In this document: piece after piece, positions 8,792 through 18,113 of the stretch
Position numbering within the stretch: position 1 is the stretch's first letter
Layout of the letters: each line of letters starts with the position of its first letter
Source: JBCCGI01 sp039029355
GTDB lineage: Bacteria; Planctomycetota; UBA1135; GCA-002686595
Assembly (NCBI GenBank): GCA_039029355.1
Contig: JBCCGI010000024.1
Coordinates: forward strand, 1 to 64,000
Direction: 5' to 3'
Length of the DNA: 64,000 nucleotides
The notes under the pieces: generated by a model
Databases searched by the model: none
Seen by the model: the letters and a program-made list of their open reading frames with translations, nothing else
What the model was told of the DNA's origin: nothing
Made by a program: the position numbers and the translations under genes

Positions 8792-11302
8792 CTACAGGTT
8801 GCTGAGGGTCGTCAGCTCGAGGTTCGAGAGCTCGAACAGCGCGCCGAGCGCCGCCTGCCAGTAGAAGGTCAGCCCGACGAAGGCGGGCACGTCGGCGATC
8901 GGCACGGTCGCGGACCCGCGGCCGGCGCCGTCGAGCAGGCCGCTGTCCACGACCAGCAGGCTGGTCGGATCGATCAGCAGCGTGCCGTTCGGCAGGGGAA
9001 TCGACGCGGTGCCGAAGGAGAGCGCCAGCAGCCAGCTCTCGCCCGCCGCTCCGTACAGGTCGAGCGTCAACGGCTTCCCGACGCGGGGCAGCCCGCGCCA
9101 CGCCACCTGCCGGCGCAGATCGAACAGCGCGCGGTCGCGCCCATCGTTGCCGAACAGCACGTCGAGCGCGCCGTCGCCGTCGAGGTCCGCCACGGCGACC
9201 GCGAGGCTCTCGTCGAACTCCGTCTGCGGGATGTAGGTCAGCGTCGCGTCGGAGAACACGCCGCCGCCCTCGTTGCGGTAGACGATGTTGCTGCTCATGA
9301 ACGCGTCCGCGGCCGCGACGACGTCGTCGAGCCCGTCGTCGTTGAGGTCGGCGACCGCGAACTCGGTCGACCACGAGAACAAGGGCGAGGGCATCGTCCC
9401 CGCGGTGAAGCCGGCGGGGGCGTTTGACAGCCGCAGATCGTCGGCCGCGGTCTTGCCGAGCAGCACGTCGGCGTCGCCGTCGTTGTCGGCATCGAACGCG
9501 ACCGCGCAGTACGAGAAGGTCGTCGAGTCGGTGAGCATCGGCCCCAGCGCGAAGGTGCCGGCGCCGTTGTTGATGTAGGCCTCATCGCGCTTGCTGCTGC
9601 GGAACGCGCGGACGATCTCCAGGTCGCCGTCGGCGTCGAGGTCACCGAACGCGACCGAGCGCGCGGGCAGCGCGTCCTGCGGCAGCCCGTTCTGGGTCGC
9701 GGAGAAGTCGCCGGTCCCGTCGTTCAGGTAGATCTGCGTCCAGAAGAGGTCGTTCCCGATCACCAGGTCCGGATCGCCGTCCCCGTCGATGTCGCCTGCG
9801 TCGGCGTCGTACGTGTCCAGCAGGTCCGAGGGCGTATCGCTCGCGGAGTAGGAGAAGGCCCCCGTCCCGTCGTTGCGGTAGGCGCGGTTCTTGCCGAGGT
9901 TGAGCACCATCAAGTCCTGGTCTCCGTCCCCGTCCCAGTCGCCGAAGAGCGCGTCCTCGCAGTCGGTCGAGGCCACGGTCGGAAGCGCTCCGGGGCCCTC
10001 GGCGAACACACCGGACCCGGGGTTGAGCAGCAGGCGGTCCTCGTCGCCGAAGCTGTTGCCCTGGAAGGCGTCCAGGTCGCCGTCCCCGTCGACGTCGGCC
10101 AGGGCCAGGACCTCGGTCGAATCGCGGTCGAAGGCGAAGGGATCCGACACGTCGGTGAAGTTGCCGTCGCCGTCGTTGAGCAGCAGCCGGTTCGCCTGGT
10201 TGATACCGAACACCAGGTCGGGGTCGCCGTCCTGGTCGATGTCGCCGGCGGCCATGTTCCAGGCGGTGTCGAAGCCGGCCCCGAGCTTGGAGGAGGCATC
10301 GGTCAACCCGCCCGCCCCGTCGTTCAGGAGCAGCACGTGCGCGTTGCCAGAGTTCTCGCCCATGTCGACCACGTCGAGGTCGTCGTCGCCGTCCACGTCG
10401 ACCAGCTCGATGTCGCGCGTCGGCAGGAACCCCGGGATGAAGCCCTCGGTGAAGTTCGCCACGCCGTCGTTGAGCCACAGCGCGTTCGCGCCGCCGCCCC
10501 CGAAGCCGTTCTTGCCGAAGACGACGTCGAGGTCCAGGTCGCCATCGAGGTCTCCGGTTGCGACCTCGTTGGTCCAGGACTGCACCCCGCCGAACGCGCC
10601 CGCCTTCAGCGTGAAGGAGAGCGCGCCGCCGTTGATGTAGAGCCGGTTCAGGTCGCTGAAGATCGTCCCGTTCGCCGTGAGGATGTCGAGCAGGCCGTCT
10701 CCGTCGAGGTCGGCGAGCTCGACGTCGTTGGTGACGTCCAGCGCCGCGAAGGGGCTGGCGATGTCGGTGAAGTCGCCCGAGCCGTCGTTCGCGTGGATGC
10801 GGTTCGGGTCGCCGAGCTCGCCGAAGACCACGTCGAGGTCGCCGTCCTGGTCCAGGTCGCCCAGCTCGACGCACAGGCTGCTCTCGTTCACGACCGGGAG
10901 CGCGCCGGGATCCAGCGTCATCTGACCCGCGCCGTCGTTGCGGTACAGCACGTTGGCGTTGTTCTGCGCGATGACGACGTCCGCGTCTCCGTCGCCGTCC
11001 ACGTCGCCGAGAGCGACCTCGTTGGCGGTGCCGGAGTAGTCGGTGGCGCCGGAGAGCTCGGCGAAGCCGCCGTCGTCGGACCACAGGAAGACACGGTGCG
11101 TGTTGCCGCCGGACGCCTGCGGGCCCTCGTAGAGGTCCAGGTCACCGTCGCCGTCGAGATCGGCGAGCTGCACGCTGAAGGTCGTGGTGTCGGTGCCGTC
11201 GTACATCCGGTGCAGCTCGCCGAGCTGCTGCGCCGCGGCGCCGCCGGCGGTGGCGAGGAGGGCCAGGACGGTGAGGGGGAACGGAGCGCGTCGATGGTGC
11301 AT
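8792..11302 (-). CDS. Secreted 14-repeat FG-GAP/VCBS protein
   Basis: The product has 836 residues. The chosen ATG (11302) starts a clean signal peptide (PFPLTVLALLATAGGAAAQ). The frame stays open further upstream, but only into sequence antisense to or overlapping the preceding gene. Fourteen Asp-rich motifs run from DLDGDGDLD to DLDGDGALD. The spacer words YRNDG, FxDVS and LLLNDG between them are typical of VCBS repeats. The last ~110 residues form the terminal beta module (LDLYGAAGESWLLAL onward, ending ELSNLELTTLSNL), closest to those of the proteins encoded at 14062-16608 and 48191-50821. The start is 8 nt after the upstream gene's stop and lacks a Shine-Dalgarno sequence, which suggests coupled translation in a two-gene unit. 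Confidence 0.88.
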   Translation of the reverse strand: MHHRRAPFPLTVLALLATAGGAAAQQLGELHRMYDGTDTTTFSVQLADLDGDGDLDLYEGPQASGGNTHRVFLWSDDGGFAELSGATDYSGTANEVALGDVDGDGDADVVIAQNNANVLYRNDGAGQMTLDPGALPVVNESSLCVELGDLDQDGDLDVVFGELGDPNRIHANDGSGDFTDIASPFAALDVTNDVELADLDGDGLLDILTANGTIFSDLNRLYINGGALSFTLKAGAFGGVQSWTNEVATGDLDGDLDLDVVFGKNGFGGGGANALWLNDGVANFTEGFIPGFLPTRDIELVDVDGDDDLDVVDMGENSGNAHVLLLNDGAGGLTDASSKLGAGFDTAWNMAAGDIDQDGDPDLVFGINQANRLLLNDGDGNFTDVSDPFAFDRDSTEVLALADVDGDGDLDAFQGNSFGDEDRLLLNPGSGVFAEGPGALPTVASTDCEDALFGDWDGDGDQDLMVLNLGKNRAYRNDGTGAFSYSASDTPSDLLDTYDADAGDIDGDGDPDLVIGNDLFWTQIYLNDGTGDFSATQNGLPQDALPARSVAFGDLDADGDLEIVRAFRSSKRDEAYINNGAGTFALGPMLTDSTTFSYCAVAFDADNDGDADVLLGKTAADDLRLSNAPAGFTAGTMPSPLFSWSTEFAVADLNDDGLDDVVAAADAFMSSNIVYRNEGGGVFSDATLTYIPQTEFDESLAVAVADLDGDGALDVLFGNDGRDRALFDLRRQVAWRGLPRVGKPLTLDLYGAAGESWLLALSFGTASIPLPNGTLLIDPTSLLVVDSGLLDGAGRGSATVPIADVPAFVGLTFYWQAALGALFELSNLELTTLSNL

Positions 11303-11310
11303 GGGCTGGC

Positions 11311-13884
11311 TTACGGGACGATCTGAAGGGAAACGGCGTTCGAGGCGTCGGTGACGACCCCGAGCGGTGAGAAGAGGACCGCGGCGTGGTGGATGGTCTG
11401 GCCGACCAGCACCCCGACGACGCCGGGTCCGAAGTCGACCTCGATGCCGGACGCGGCGCCGGCCGCGTTGAGGCTCCCGAAGGTGGCTTGGAACGGGGGC
11501 TGGTTGGCCTGGGCGACCGTGACGTTGAAGTAGGCGTCCGGATTGAGGGGCAGGACGTCGACGCCGAGCGGGAGCCCCGGCTGCGTTCCGCTCAGGGACC
11601 CGAGCAGGAAGTAGAAGTTGCCCGCCTCGGCCGCTCCCGCGTCGAGCTCGAAGGCCTGCGCCGTGCCGGCGGCGGCGGAGAACACCGCGGGCGAGGCGCA
11701 CAGCGTCGCGCCGAGGGGCACCTCGCTCAGCAGCACCGAGGCGTAGGTCCGGAACTCGTTGCCCGCGACGATGTCGAGCACGCCGTCCCCGTTCAGGTCG
11801 CCGGCGCATTGCGAGCGGGGCCGCGTCCCGAGCGGGTACGACTCCTGGGGCGCGAAGGCGCCCGCGCCCTGCCCGCGGTAGACGAGGAGCTCCTCGCGGT
11901 CGGCCGTCGTGACGAGCAGGTCCAGGTGCCCGTCGGCGTCGAGGTCCGGCGCGCAGACGGTCCGCGTGAACTCGCCGATGTCGGGCTCCACGTCGACCGG
12001 GAAGCCGAAGCTGCCCCCGCCCTGGGTCTCTAGATAGCGGACCGAGCGGTTGATGGTATAGACCAGGTCCGCGACGCCGTCCTCGGTGACGTCGGCGCCG
12101 ATGACCCAGGTCTGACCGCCGCCCGAGCCGGTGAAGACCACCTCGGAGGGCAGGAACTCACCGCCGCCGACGCCGCGGAACATGCGGAACGCCGGATCGC
12201 CGACGGCCGCGACGATGTCGGGGATGCCGTCGGTGGTGAAGTCGCCGACGGCCGTGCAGACCGGGTTCGAGGCGCCCACGTCCAGGAAGAAGGCGCCCTC
12301 GAAGGTCCCGTCGCCGTTTCCGACGTGCACGGCGACTACGTCCAGGCCGCCGGAGGCGACCGCGAGGTCCAGCTCGCCGTCCTGGTCGGCGTCGCCGATC
12401 GCGACGTGCCCGGGCTGGGACGCGGTCGGATACGAGACCGCCGGCGCGAGCGTGCCGCCCGGTTGCCCCAGCAGCACGGACACGTCGCCGGCGTTGAAGT
12501 TGGCCGTCACCGCATCGCTCCAGCCGTCGCCGTCGAGGTCCGCGAGCTCCAACCCGCGCGGCCGGTCGCCGGTCGGGTAGGTCACCTGGTCCTGGAAGGT
12601 CCCGTCGCCGTTGCCGGAGAGCACCGAGAGCGTGTCGTCGGTCTCGTTCGCCGTGAGCAGGTCCAGCCGGCCGTCCTGGTCGAGGTCGACCAGCGTGACC
12701 GAGAAGGGGTTCGTGCCCGTCCCGTACGGCGACGCTCCGAACCGCATCAGGCCGGTCCCCGGGTGCACGGTGACGCGGCCGGGGTCCGCCGGCGAGCCCT
12801 CGTTGGTGTTCGCGACCACCAGGTCGGGCCAGCCGTCGCCGTCCAGATCGGCCACGTCGGCGTGCCGCGGCAGGCCGGTCGAGTCGACGACGGTCGCCTC
12901 CGCGATCGTGCCGTCGCCGGCGCCGGCGTAGACGAACACGCTCTCCGCCGCGAGGCAGACGACCGCGAGGTCCGGGATGCCGTCGAAGTTGAGCTCCGCG
13001 GCGAAGAGCGTGGCCGGCCCGTCGCCGGTCGGCAGGAAGGAAGCCGCCTCGAGCGTCCCGTCGCCGGCGCCGCGCAGCAGCGCCAGCTCGTCGCTGAGGT
13101 TGTTGGCGACGGCGGCGTCGAGGTTGCCGTCGAGGTCGAGGTCCAGGGCGGCGACGCAGCGCGGGAGGCTCCCGACCACGTAGGGCACCTCGGCGCCGAA
13201 CGTGCCGTCGCCGGCGCCGGGGAGGGCTCCCAGGCGGCTCACGGACGACGATACGACGAGCAGGTCGAGGCTCCCGTCGCCGTCCAGGTCGGCCGGTTCG
13301 ACCCAGCGGGGCATGTCGCCGACCGAGTACTCGACCGCGGCGGCGAAGGTGCCGTCGCCGTTGCCCAGCAGGATCGACACGTCGTCGCTCAGGCGGTTCA
13401 CCACCACCAGGTCGAGCTCGCCGTCCGCGTCCAGGTCCGCGGCCGCGAGCGCGTGCGGTCCGTTGCCCGCGGCGAAGCTGGCGGGCGGGCCGAAGGTGCC
13501 GTCGCCGGCTCCGAGGTGCACCGTCACGTCGTCCGAGTCGTCGTTGGCGGTGGCCACGTCGAGCGCGCCGTCGCCGTCGAAGTCGCGCAGGGCGAGGGCG
13601 TGCGGGTTCTCGCCGGTGGCGATGGTCGACCCGGGCGCGAGCGCGCCCGAGCCGTCGCCGAGCAGCACCGACACGGTGTCGTCCGGACGGTTGCAGAGCA
13701 CGGCGTCGGCGTGCCCGTCGCCGTTCACGTCGGCCAGCTCGACGTGGTAGGGGTAGATCCCGGTCGGGGTGAACGAGCCGGGGTAGACCGGGCCGTCACC
13801 CGGTGCTGCAAGGGCAGAGGCCGCGAAGATAGGGGCGAGGCACGCCGCGCACAGCGCGACGCACACGACGAGAAGTCGGCGCAT
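11311..13884 (-). CDS. Secreted 14-repeat FG-GAP/VCBS protein
   Basis: The product has 857 residues. ATG 13884 is preceded by GGAG 4 nt away and opens a signal peptide (MRRLLVVCVALCAACLAPIFAASALA). There are fourteen motifs from DVNGDGHAD to DLNGDGVLD, one degenerate (ELNFDGIPD). Blade edges use the words VLLGxGDGTF and SYPTG. After the repeats, residues ~735-857 form the terminal beta module in its longer variant (GTAQAFELDAGAAEAGNFYFLL, ending NAVSLQIVP), the same variant that ends the giant proteins at 21.6-32.3 kb. It is the first gene of a two-gene unit with the gene at 8792-11302. Confidence 0.88.
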   Translation of the reverse strand: MRRLLVVCVALCAACLAPIFAASALAAPGDGPVYPGSFTPTGIYPYHVELADVNGDGHADAVLCNRPDDTVSVLLGDGSGALAPGSTIATGENPHALALRDFDGDGALDVATANDDSDDVTVHLGAGDGTFGPPASFAAGNGPHALAAADLDADGELDLVVVNRLSDDVSILLGNGDGTFAAAVEYSVGDMPRWVEPADLDGDGSLDLLVVSSSVSRLGALPGAGDGTFGAEVPYVVGSLPRCVAALDLDLDGNLDAAVANNLSDELALLRGAGDGTLEAASFLPTGDGPATLFAAELNFDGIPDLAVVCLAAESVFVYAGAGDGTIAEATVVDSTGLPRHADVADLDGDGWPDLVVANTNEGSPADPGRVTVHPGTGLMRFGASPYGTGTNPFSVTLVDLDQDGRLDLLTANETDDTLSVLSGNGDGTFQDQVTYPTGDRPRGLELADLDGDGWSDAVTANFNAGDVSVLLGQPGGTLAPAVSYPTASQPGHVAIGDADQDGELDLAVASGGLDVVAVHVGNGDGTFEGAFFLDVGASNPVCTAVGDFTTDGIPDIVAAVGDPAFRMFRGVGGGEFLPSEVVFTGSGGGQTWVIGADVTEDGVADLVYTINRSVRYLETQGGGSFGFPVDVEPDIGEFTRTVCAPDLDADGHLDLLVTTADREELLVYRGQGAGAFAPQESYPLGTRPRSQCAGDLNGDGVLDIVAGNEFRTYASVLLSEVPLGATLCASPAVFSAAAGTAQAFELDAGAAEAGNFYFLLGSLSGTQPGLPLGVDVLPLNPDAYFNVTVAQANQPPFQATFGSLNAAGAASGIEVDFGPGVVGVLVGQTIHHAAVLFSPLGVVTDASNAVSLQIVP

Positions 13885-14015
13885 GGGAGCTCCAGGTGGA
13901 TTTGGAGTCGCGCGACGCCCGGACACCGGCAAAAGCACGGCCGTTGCGGAAGAGTGGTTTCCCCCTCAGCCTAACCTTGCGGGCGGCTTTTGGGGGACGG
14001 TCGGCCGGCGGGATC

Positions 14016-14032
14016 CTCCGCTGGGGGCGGAG
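14016..14032 (-). terminator. Weak hairpin between two FG-GAP genes
   Basis: A 6-bp perfect stem (CTCCGC/GCGGAG) around a 5-nt loop, 30-45 nt past the stop of the gene at 14062-16608. It is short and has no T-tract. The rest of the 177-nt gap is presumably the promoter region of the gene starting at 13884. Confidence 0.2.
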
Positions 14033-14061
14033 TCCGACCCGCGCCCTTCTGAGGGCCTGGC

Positions 14062-16608
14062 CTAGAGGCCGCTCAGCGCCGTGACTTCTAAATTGGTGAA
14101 GGCGAGCGGCGACCCGAGCAGCGCCTGCCAGAAGAGCTCGAGTCCGATCAGGCCCGCGTCCGCCGGCACCGGCGCCTCGAACGCCGCCCGGCCGTCGCCG
14201 TCGAGCAGGCCGGACGCGACGACGTCGAGGCTCGAAGGCAAGAGCTGCAGCGTCCCGAACGGCGCGAGCGGCGTCGCGCCGGGGGCGAGCGCAAGCGCGA
14301 GCGTCCAGCCCGTGCCTGGCGCGCCGTAGAGGTCCAGCGCCAGCGGCTTGCCCACCCGCGGCACGCCGCGCCACGCGAGCTGCCGCGCCAGCCCGCGGTA
14401 GACGCGGTCCTGTTGGTCGTAGCTGCCCGTGAACACGTCGGCGTCACCGTCTCCGTCGAGGTCGCCCACGAGGGCGACGCGCGTCGCGTCCGAGTCCGGG
14501 ATCAGGGCCGTGCTCGCCAGCGACAGCTCGCCCGAGCCGTCGTTCAGGTAGAGGCGGTTGGCGCCGTCGTTCGCGAGCAGCAGGTCCAGTGTGCCGTTCT
14601 GGTCGAAGTCCAGGGCGACCGCGTCCTGGTTGACGTCGGCGTCGTGGGGGAGCAGCGCGGTCGCGTCGGCGAAGACGCCGGTGCCGTCGTTCTCGTACAG
14701 CCGGTCCTGCTCGGTGTTGCCGAAGAAAAGGTCCTGGTCCCCGTCGTGGTCGAAGTCCGCCAGGAGCGCGGCATAGCTGAAGTCGAACGGCAGCGCGGGG
14801 CCGGTGATCGCGTCGGTGAACGTGCCGGCGCCGTCGTTCAGCAGCAGGCGGTTCTGCCCGCCGTTCGCGACCGCGAAGTCGAGCGCGCCGTCGCCGTTCG
14901 CGTCGCCCAGGCCCAGATCGAAGGTCTCGTCGAACACGAAGGGTAGCTGCCCGACGCTCTGCACGAAGACGCCCGTGCCGTCGTTGAGCAGCAGCTGGTT
15001 GCGCTCGATGGTGAAGCCGCCGTTCCCGAGCAGCGCGTCGACGTCACCGTCGCCGTCGAAGTCGGCGAGCGCGACCGCGAGGGTCGTGTCGTCGTCGAGC
15101 GGCAGCGGCGCGGAGGCCTCGGAGAACGCCCCTTTGCCGTCACCCAGATACAGACGGCTCTGGCCGTCGACGCCGAACAAGGCGTCCAGGTCCTGGTCGC
15201 CGTCGACGTCGCCCAGAGCGACCGCGATCGCCTCGACCGGGCCTCCGACGAACGCCGACGGGGCCGCGGCGAAGAACCCGGTCCCGTCGCCGAGCAGCAG
15301 GCCGCTCCCGTCGTCGGCCGCGAAGACGACATCGAGCACCTGGTCGCCGTCCACGTCGCCGAGCGCTCCGTCGGTGGTGCGCGCCGAGGCCGCCGGGACG
15401 TCGCCGGTGACGAGCGCGAGCGCTCCGCTTCCGTCGCCGAGGTAGAGCCGGGCTCCGAGGCCATGCACCCCCGTGCCGCCGCTGGCGATCGCGTCGAGGT
15501 CGCCGTCGGCGTCGAGGTCCGCCGCCACCAGCGCATGGGTGCTGTCGTCGTCGGGCGCCAGGGGCGCTGGCGCCTCGGCGAACACGCCGGACCCGTCGTT
15601 GAGGAAGACCCGGTTGGGCCCGTTGTTCCCGACCAGCAGGTCGAGGTCGAGATCCCCGTCGACGTCCGCGAGGAGCGCCGCCCGCGTCGAGTTGGCGTCC
15701 GCCGCCAGGCCGCCGGCGGAGAGCGCGAATTGGCCCGAGCCGTCGTTCAGGTAGAGCTCGTTCGGATCCGGCGACGCGCCGCCCCCGTTGCCGAAGACGA
15801 CGTCCATGTCACCGTCCGCGTCCACGTCACCGGTGGTGATCGCGAGCGCGGCCCGAGGAGGCGAGACGAAGCCCGCGTCGGAGAAGACGCCCGCGCCATC
15901 GTTCGCGTAGAGCCGGATGGGCACCGTGCCGAAGAAGTCGCCGCCGCCCAGCCAGGCGTCGAGCGCGCCATCGGCGTCGACGTCGACCAGCGCCACCGAC
16001 GCGGTCGCGATCGAGTCGACCGGGAGCTGCCCGGCGGCGTTTGCGAACCCGGCGGCGCCGTCGTTCACGTACAGCCGGTCCTGCTGGCCGAAGTTGCCGA
16101 CCAGCGCGTCCAGGTCGCCGTCGCCGTCCACGTCGCCGACCGCCAGCCCGTGTGAGGCGCCGATGACGTCCGGCAGCTGCCCCGACGCGTCGACGAAGGC
16201 GCCCGCGCCGTCGCCGAGCGCCAGCCGGTTGGCCTGGCCCCCGGTCCCGGCGTTGCCCACCAGGACGTCGAGGTTGCCGTCGCCGTCGAGGTCGGCGAGC
16301 GCCGCCGCACGCGTCGCGTCGATCAGGAACGGGAGCCCGGCGGTGGCGTCCTCGAACCGCGCCAAGCCGTCGTTGCGGTAGAGCCGGTTCTGCTCGCCGA
16401 AGGCCGCGAAGGTCCCGGCGTTGCCGCAGTAGGCGTCGAGGTCTCCATCGGCGTCGACGTCGCCCAGCGCGAGCGCGCGCATTTCGCGCGAGCCGGTGGG
16501 GAGCATGAGATGCAGGTCGTCGAGCAGCGGGGTCTGCGCGCCGAGGGCTTCGGCGGACGCGATCGAGAGGGCGAGCAGGAGGGCGGCGCGGGTCGTCGAG
16601 GTGAGCAT
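14062..16608 (-). CDS. Secreted 14-repeat FG-GAP/VCBS protein
   Basis: The product has 848 residues. ATG 16608 starts a signal peptide (TTRAALLLALSIASAEALGAQ). The frame is open far upstream, but that extension is Arg/Ser/Thr-rich sequence antisense to the sulfatase 3' end. There are fourteen motifs from DVDADGDLD to DLDGDGDAD, several with Gly replaced (DVDGDQVLD, DFDQNGTLD). The recurring linker LYLNDGSGxF is very regular, pointing to recent repeat amplification. The C-terminal beta module (LDLYGAPGTGWTLAL onward) ends FTNLEVTALSGL. There is no Shine-Dalgarno sequence; a TACGTT box 41 nt upstream (16654-16649) is a possible -10. An exported binding or scaffold role is inferred. Confidence 0.88.
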   Translation of the reverse strand: MLTSTTRAALLLALSIASAEALGAQTPLLDDLHLMLPTGSREMRALALGDVDADGDLDAYCGNAGTFAAFGEQNRLYRNDGLARFEDATAGLPFLIDATRAAALADLDGDGNLDVLVGNAGTGGQANRLALGDGAGAFVDASGQLPDVIGASHGLAVGDVDGDGDLDALVGNFGQQDRLYVNDGAAGFANAAGQLPVDSIATASVALVDVDADGALDAWLGGGDFFGTVPIRLYANDGAGVFSDAGFVSPPRAALAITTGDVDADGDMDVVFGNGGGASPDPNELYLNDGSGQFALSAGGLAADANSTRAALLADVDGDLDLDLLVGNNGPNRVFLNDGSGVFAEAPAPLAPDDDSTHALVAADLDADGDLDAIASGGTGVHGLGARLYLGDGSGALALVTGDVPAASARTTDGALGDVDGDQVLDVVFAADDGSGLLLGDGTGFFAAAPSAFVGGPVEAIAVALGDVDGDQDLDALFGVDGQSRLYLGDGKGAFSEASAPLPLDDDTTLAVALADFDGDGDVDALLGNGGFTIERNQLLLNDGTGVFVQSVGQLPFVFDETFDLGLGDANGDGALDFAVANGGQNRLLLNDGAGTFTDAITGPALPFDFSYAALLADFDHDGDQDLFFGNTEQDRLYENDGTGVFADATALLPHDADVNQDAVALDFDQNGTLDLLLANDGANRLYLNDGSGELSLASTALIPDSDATRVALVGDLDGDGDADVFTGSYDQQDRVYRGLARQLAWRGVPRVGKPLALDLYGAPGTGWTLALALAPGATPLAPFGTLQLLPSSLDVVASGLLDGDGRAAFEAPVPADAGLIGLELFWQALLGSPLAFTNLEVTALSGL

Positions 16609-16708
16609 CGCGGTCGGGATTCGGGGGCGGAGCGTTGGGAGGGGCTCCAACGTAAGGCAGCCGCTCCGGTGTGGAGCGGGATTCGCCGATCGTTCCTCGT
16701 GCCCGGCG

Positions 16709-18016
16709 TTAGGAGTCGTCCGCGGCAGGGAATCGCAGGCGCTGCGCCGCCGGCAAGGCGGCGAGCGCCGACGCGAGCGCCGCGTGTCGCGCGGGAGCTG
16801 ACTCCGCCTGCAGGCGCTCCTTCTCGTCGGGGTCGGCGACGACGTCGTAGAAGCGGCCGTCGCCGTAGAGCTTGTAGCGCCGCCCGCGCGCCCAGCGGCG
16901 CTCGGGGAACTTCGGGTTGCCCGGGCGCGGGTTGTAGTAGAAGACCAGCGCATCGCGCTCGCCCTCGGCCGTGCCGGTCAGGTGCGGCCACAGGCTGCGG
17001 CCGTCGATCACGCGGTCGCCGGGCAGCGCGGCGCCGCCGGCCTCGGCGAGCGTCGGGAGCACGTCGGTCAGGTCCACCAGTGCGCCGCAGGCCGTACCCG
17101 CCGGAACGACGCCCGGCCAGGAGACGATCAGCGGGACGTGCGTCCCCGCGTCCGTCGTCTTGCCCTTCCCGCCCTTCACCGTGCGGTCCCACGCACGCGA
17201 GCGCATCGCGCCGGGTGAGCCGTTGTCGGTCGTAAAGACGATCAGCGTGTCGTCCCGCAGCCCCAGCGCCTCGAGCCCGTCGATCAACCGCCCGACGAGG
17301 CCGTCCATGTAGGCGACCATGTCCGCGAACAGCTGCGCCTTCGGAGCGGCGGCGTCGGCGCTGGCCGGCGTGGGCTCGAACGGGGCGTGCGTCAGCGCCA
17401 TCGGAAAGAACGCGAGGAAGGGCTCGGTGCGCTCCTGCGCGACGAAGTCGAGCAGGTAGTCGCAGTACACGTCGGGCCCGTACCGGTCGGGGAAGACGCG
17501 CAGCTCGCCGTCGACGTCGATCGTGGGGGCGGCGAAGCGCGAGCCCAGCTGCTCGACCTGCCACAGGCAGTAGCGCTCGAAGCCCGCGTCGCGCGGGTGG
17601 GTGCCCGTGCCCGCTTGATCGCCGTAGTGCTCGGCGCCGAGCAGCTGCCACTTGCCCGCCGCGGCGGTGGCATAGCCCGCGTCCCGCAGCAGGTGGGCGA
17701 AGGTGCGCTCCTCGCGATCGAGGATGCTGAAGCCCGCATAGCTGCGCGCGCCGCCCCGCCCGGTCAACAGCCGCACGCGCGTCGGCGTGCACAGCGGCGT
17801 GGTGTGCGCCTGCGCGAAGCGCATCCCCGAGGCCGCGAGGCGGTCGACGTGGGGCGTCGAGTAGCTCTCGCCGCCGTAGCAGCCAAAGGCCTCCAACCCG
17901 AGGTCGTCGACGAGCACGACCAGGATGTTGGGGCGCTCCGGCGCGGGAGCCCCGCCGCCGGGAGCGGCGCAGGCGGCGAGCGAGGCGAGGCCGAGAGCGA
18001 CGAACGTGCGACCCAT
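16709..18016 (-). CDS. Lipoprotein sulfatase (formylglycine type)
   Basis: The product has 435 residues. ATG 18016 gives a lipoprotein signal with lipobox LAAC (Cys16), so the enzyme is probably membrane-anchored. It is a classic alkaline-phosphatase-fold sulfatase: PNILVVLVDDLG (metal-binding Asp37/Asp38), CTPTRVRLLTGR (Cys76, the residue oxidised to formylglycine, with Arg80), GKWQLLG with the active-site Lys, and FTTDNGSPGA for the second metal site. The length is typical of single-domain type I sulfatases. The substrate cannot be read from sequence; carbohydrate sulfate esters are likely given the surrounding secretome. No formylglycine-generating enzyme is encoded in the window, so maturation must come from elsewhere. 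The start is preceded by TAGACT 8 nt upstream and no Shine-Dalgarno sequence. Confidence 0.93.
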   Translation of the reverse strand: MGRTFVALGLASLAACAAPGGGAPAPERPNILVVLVDDLGLEAFGCYGGESYSTPHVDRLAASGMRFAQAHTTPLCTPTRVRLLTGRGGARSYAGFSILDREERTFAHLLRDAGYATAAAGKWQLLGAEHYGDQAGTGTHPRDAGFERYCLWQVEQLGSRFAAPTIDVDGELRVFPDRYGPDVYCDYLLDFVAQERTEPFLAFFPMALTHAPFEPTPASADAAAPKAQLFADMVAYMDGLVGRLIDGLEALGLRDDTLIVFTTDNGSPGAMRSRAWDRTVKGGKGKTTDAGTHVPLIVSWPGVVPAGTACGALVDLTDVLPTLAEAGGAALPGDRVIDGRSLWPHLTGTAEGERDALVFYYNPRPGNPKFPERRWARGRRYKLYGDGRFYDVVADPDEKERLQAESAPARHAALASALAALPAAQRLRFPAADDS

Positions 18017-18024
18017 GGCGCCCG

Positions 18025-18030
18025 AGTCTA
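18025..18030 (-). promoter_or_regulatory. Candidate -10 box (TAGACT) of the sulfatase gene, leaderless
   Basis: TAGACT on the minus strand, 8 nt before the ATG at 18016, with no Shine-Dalgarno sequence between. It fits TAnnnT with transcription starting at or next to the start codon. No convincing -35 was found. Confidence 0.4.
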
Positions 18031-18100
18031 GCCGCAACGCGATCCGCCGCTTTGGGCCGAACCGCGCGAATCGAGCCGTGAGCCCGGGAGCCCTTCGAGC

Positions 18101-18106
18101 TAGAGT
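18101..18106 (+). promoter_or_regulatory. Candidate -10 box (TAGAGT), leaderless
   Basis: TAGAGT lies 7 nt before the ATG at 18114, with no Shine-Dalgarno sequence. It has the same arrangement as the divergent sulfatase promoter 71 nt away. Confidence 0.4.
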
Positions 18107-18113
18107 CGCCGCC

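Noticed and set aside
8792..16608. Calcium-loop repeats as RTX toxins secreted by a type I system
   Set aside because: The motif is D-x-D-x-D-G-x-x-D at ~50-residue spacing with FG-GAP strands, not the nine-residue GGxGxDxUx RTX nonapeptide, and N-terminal signal peptides are present.
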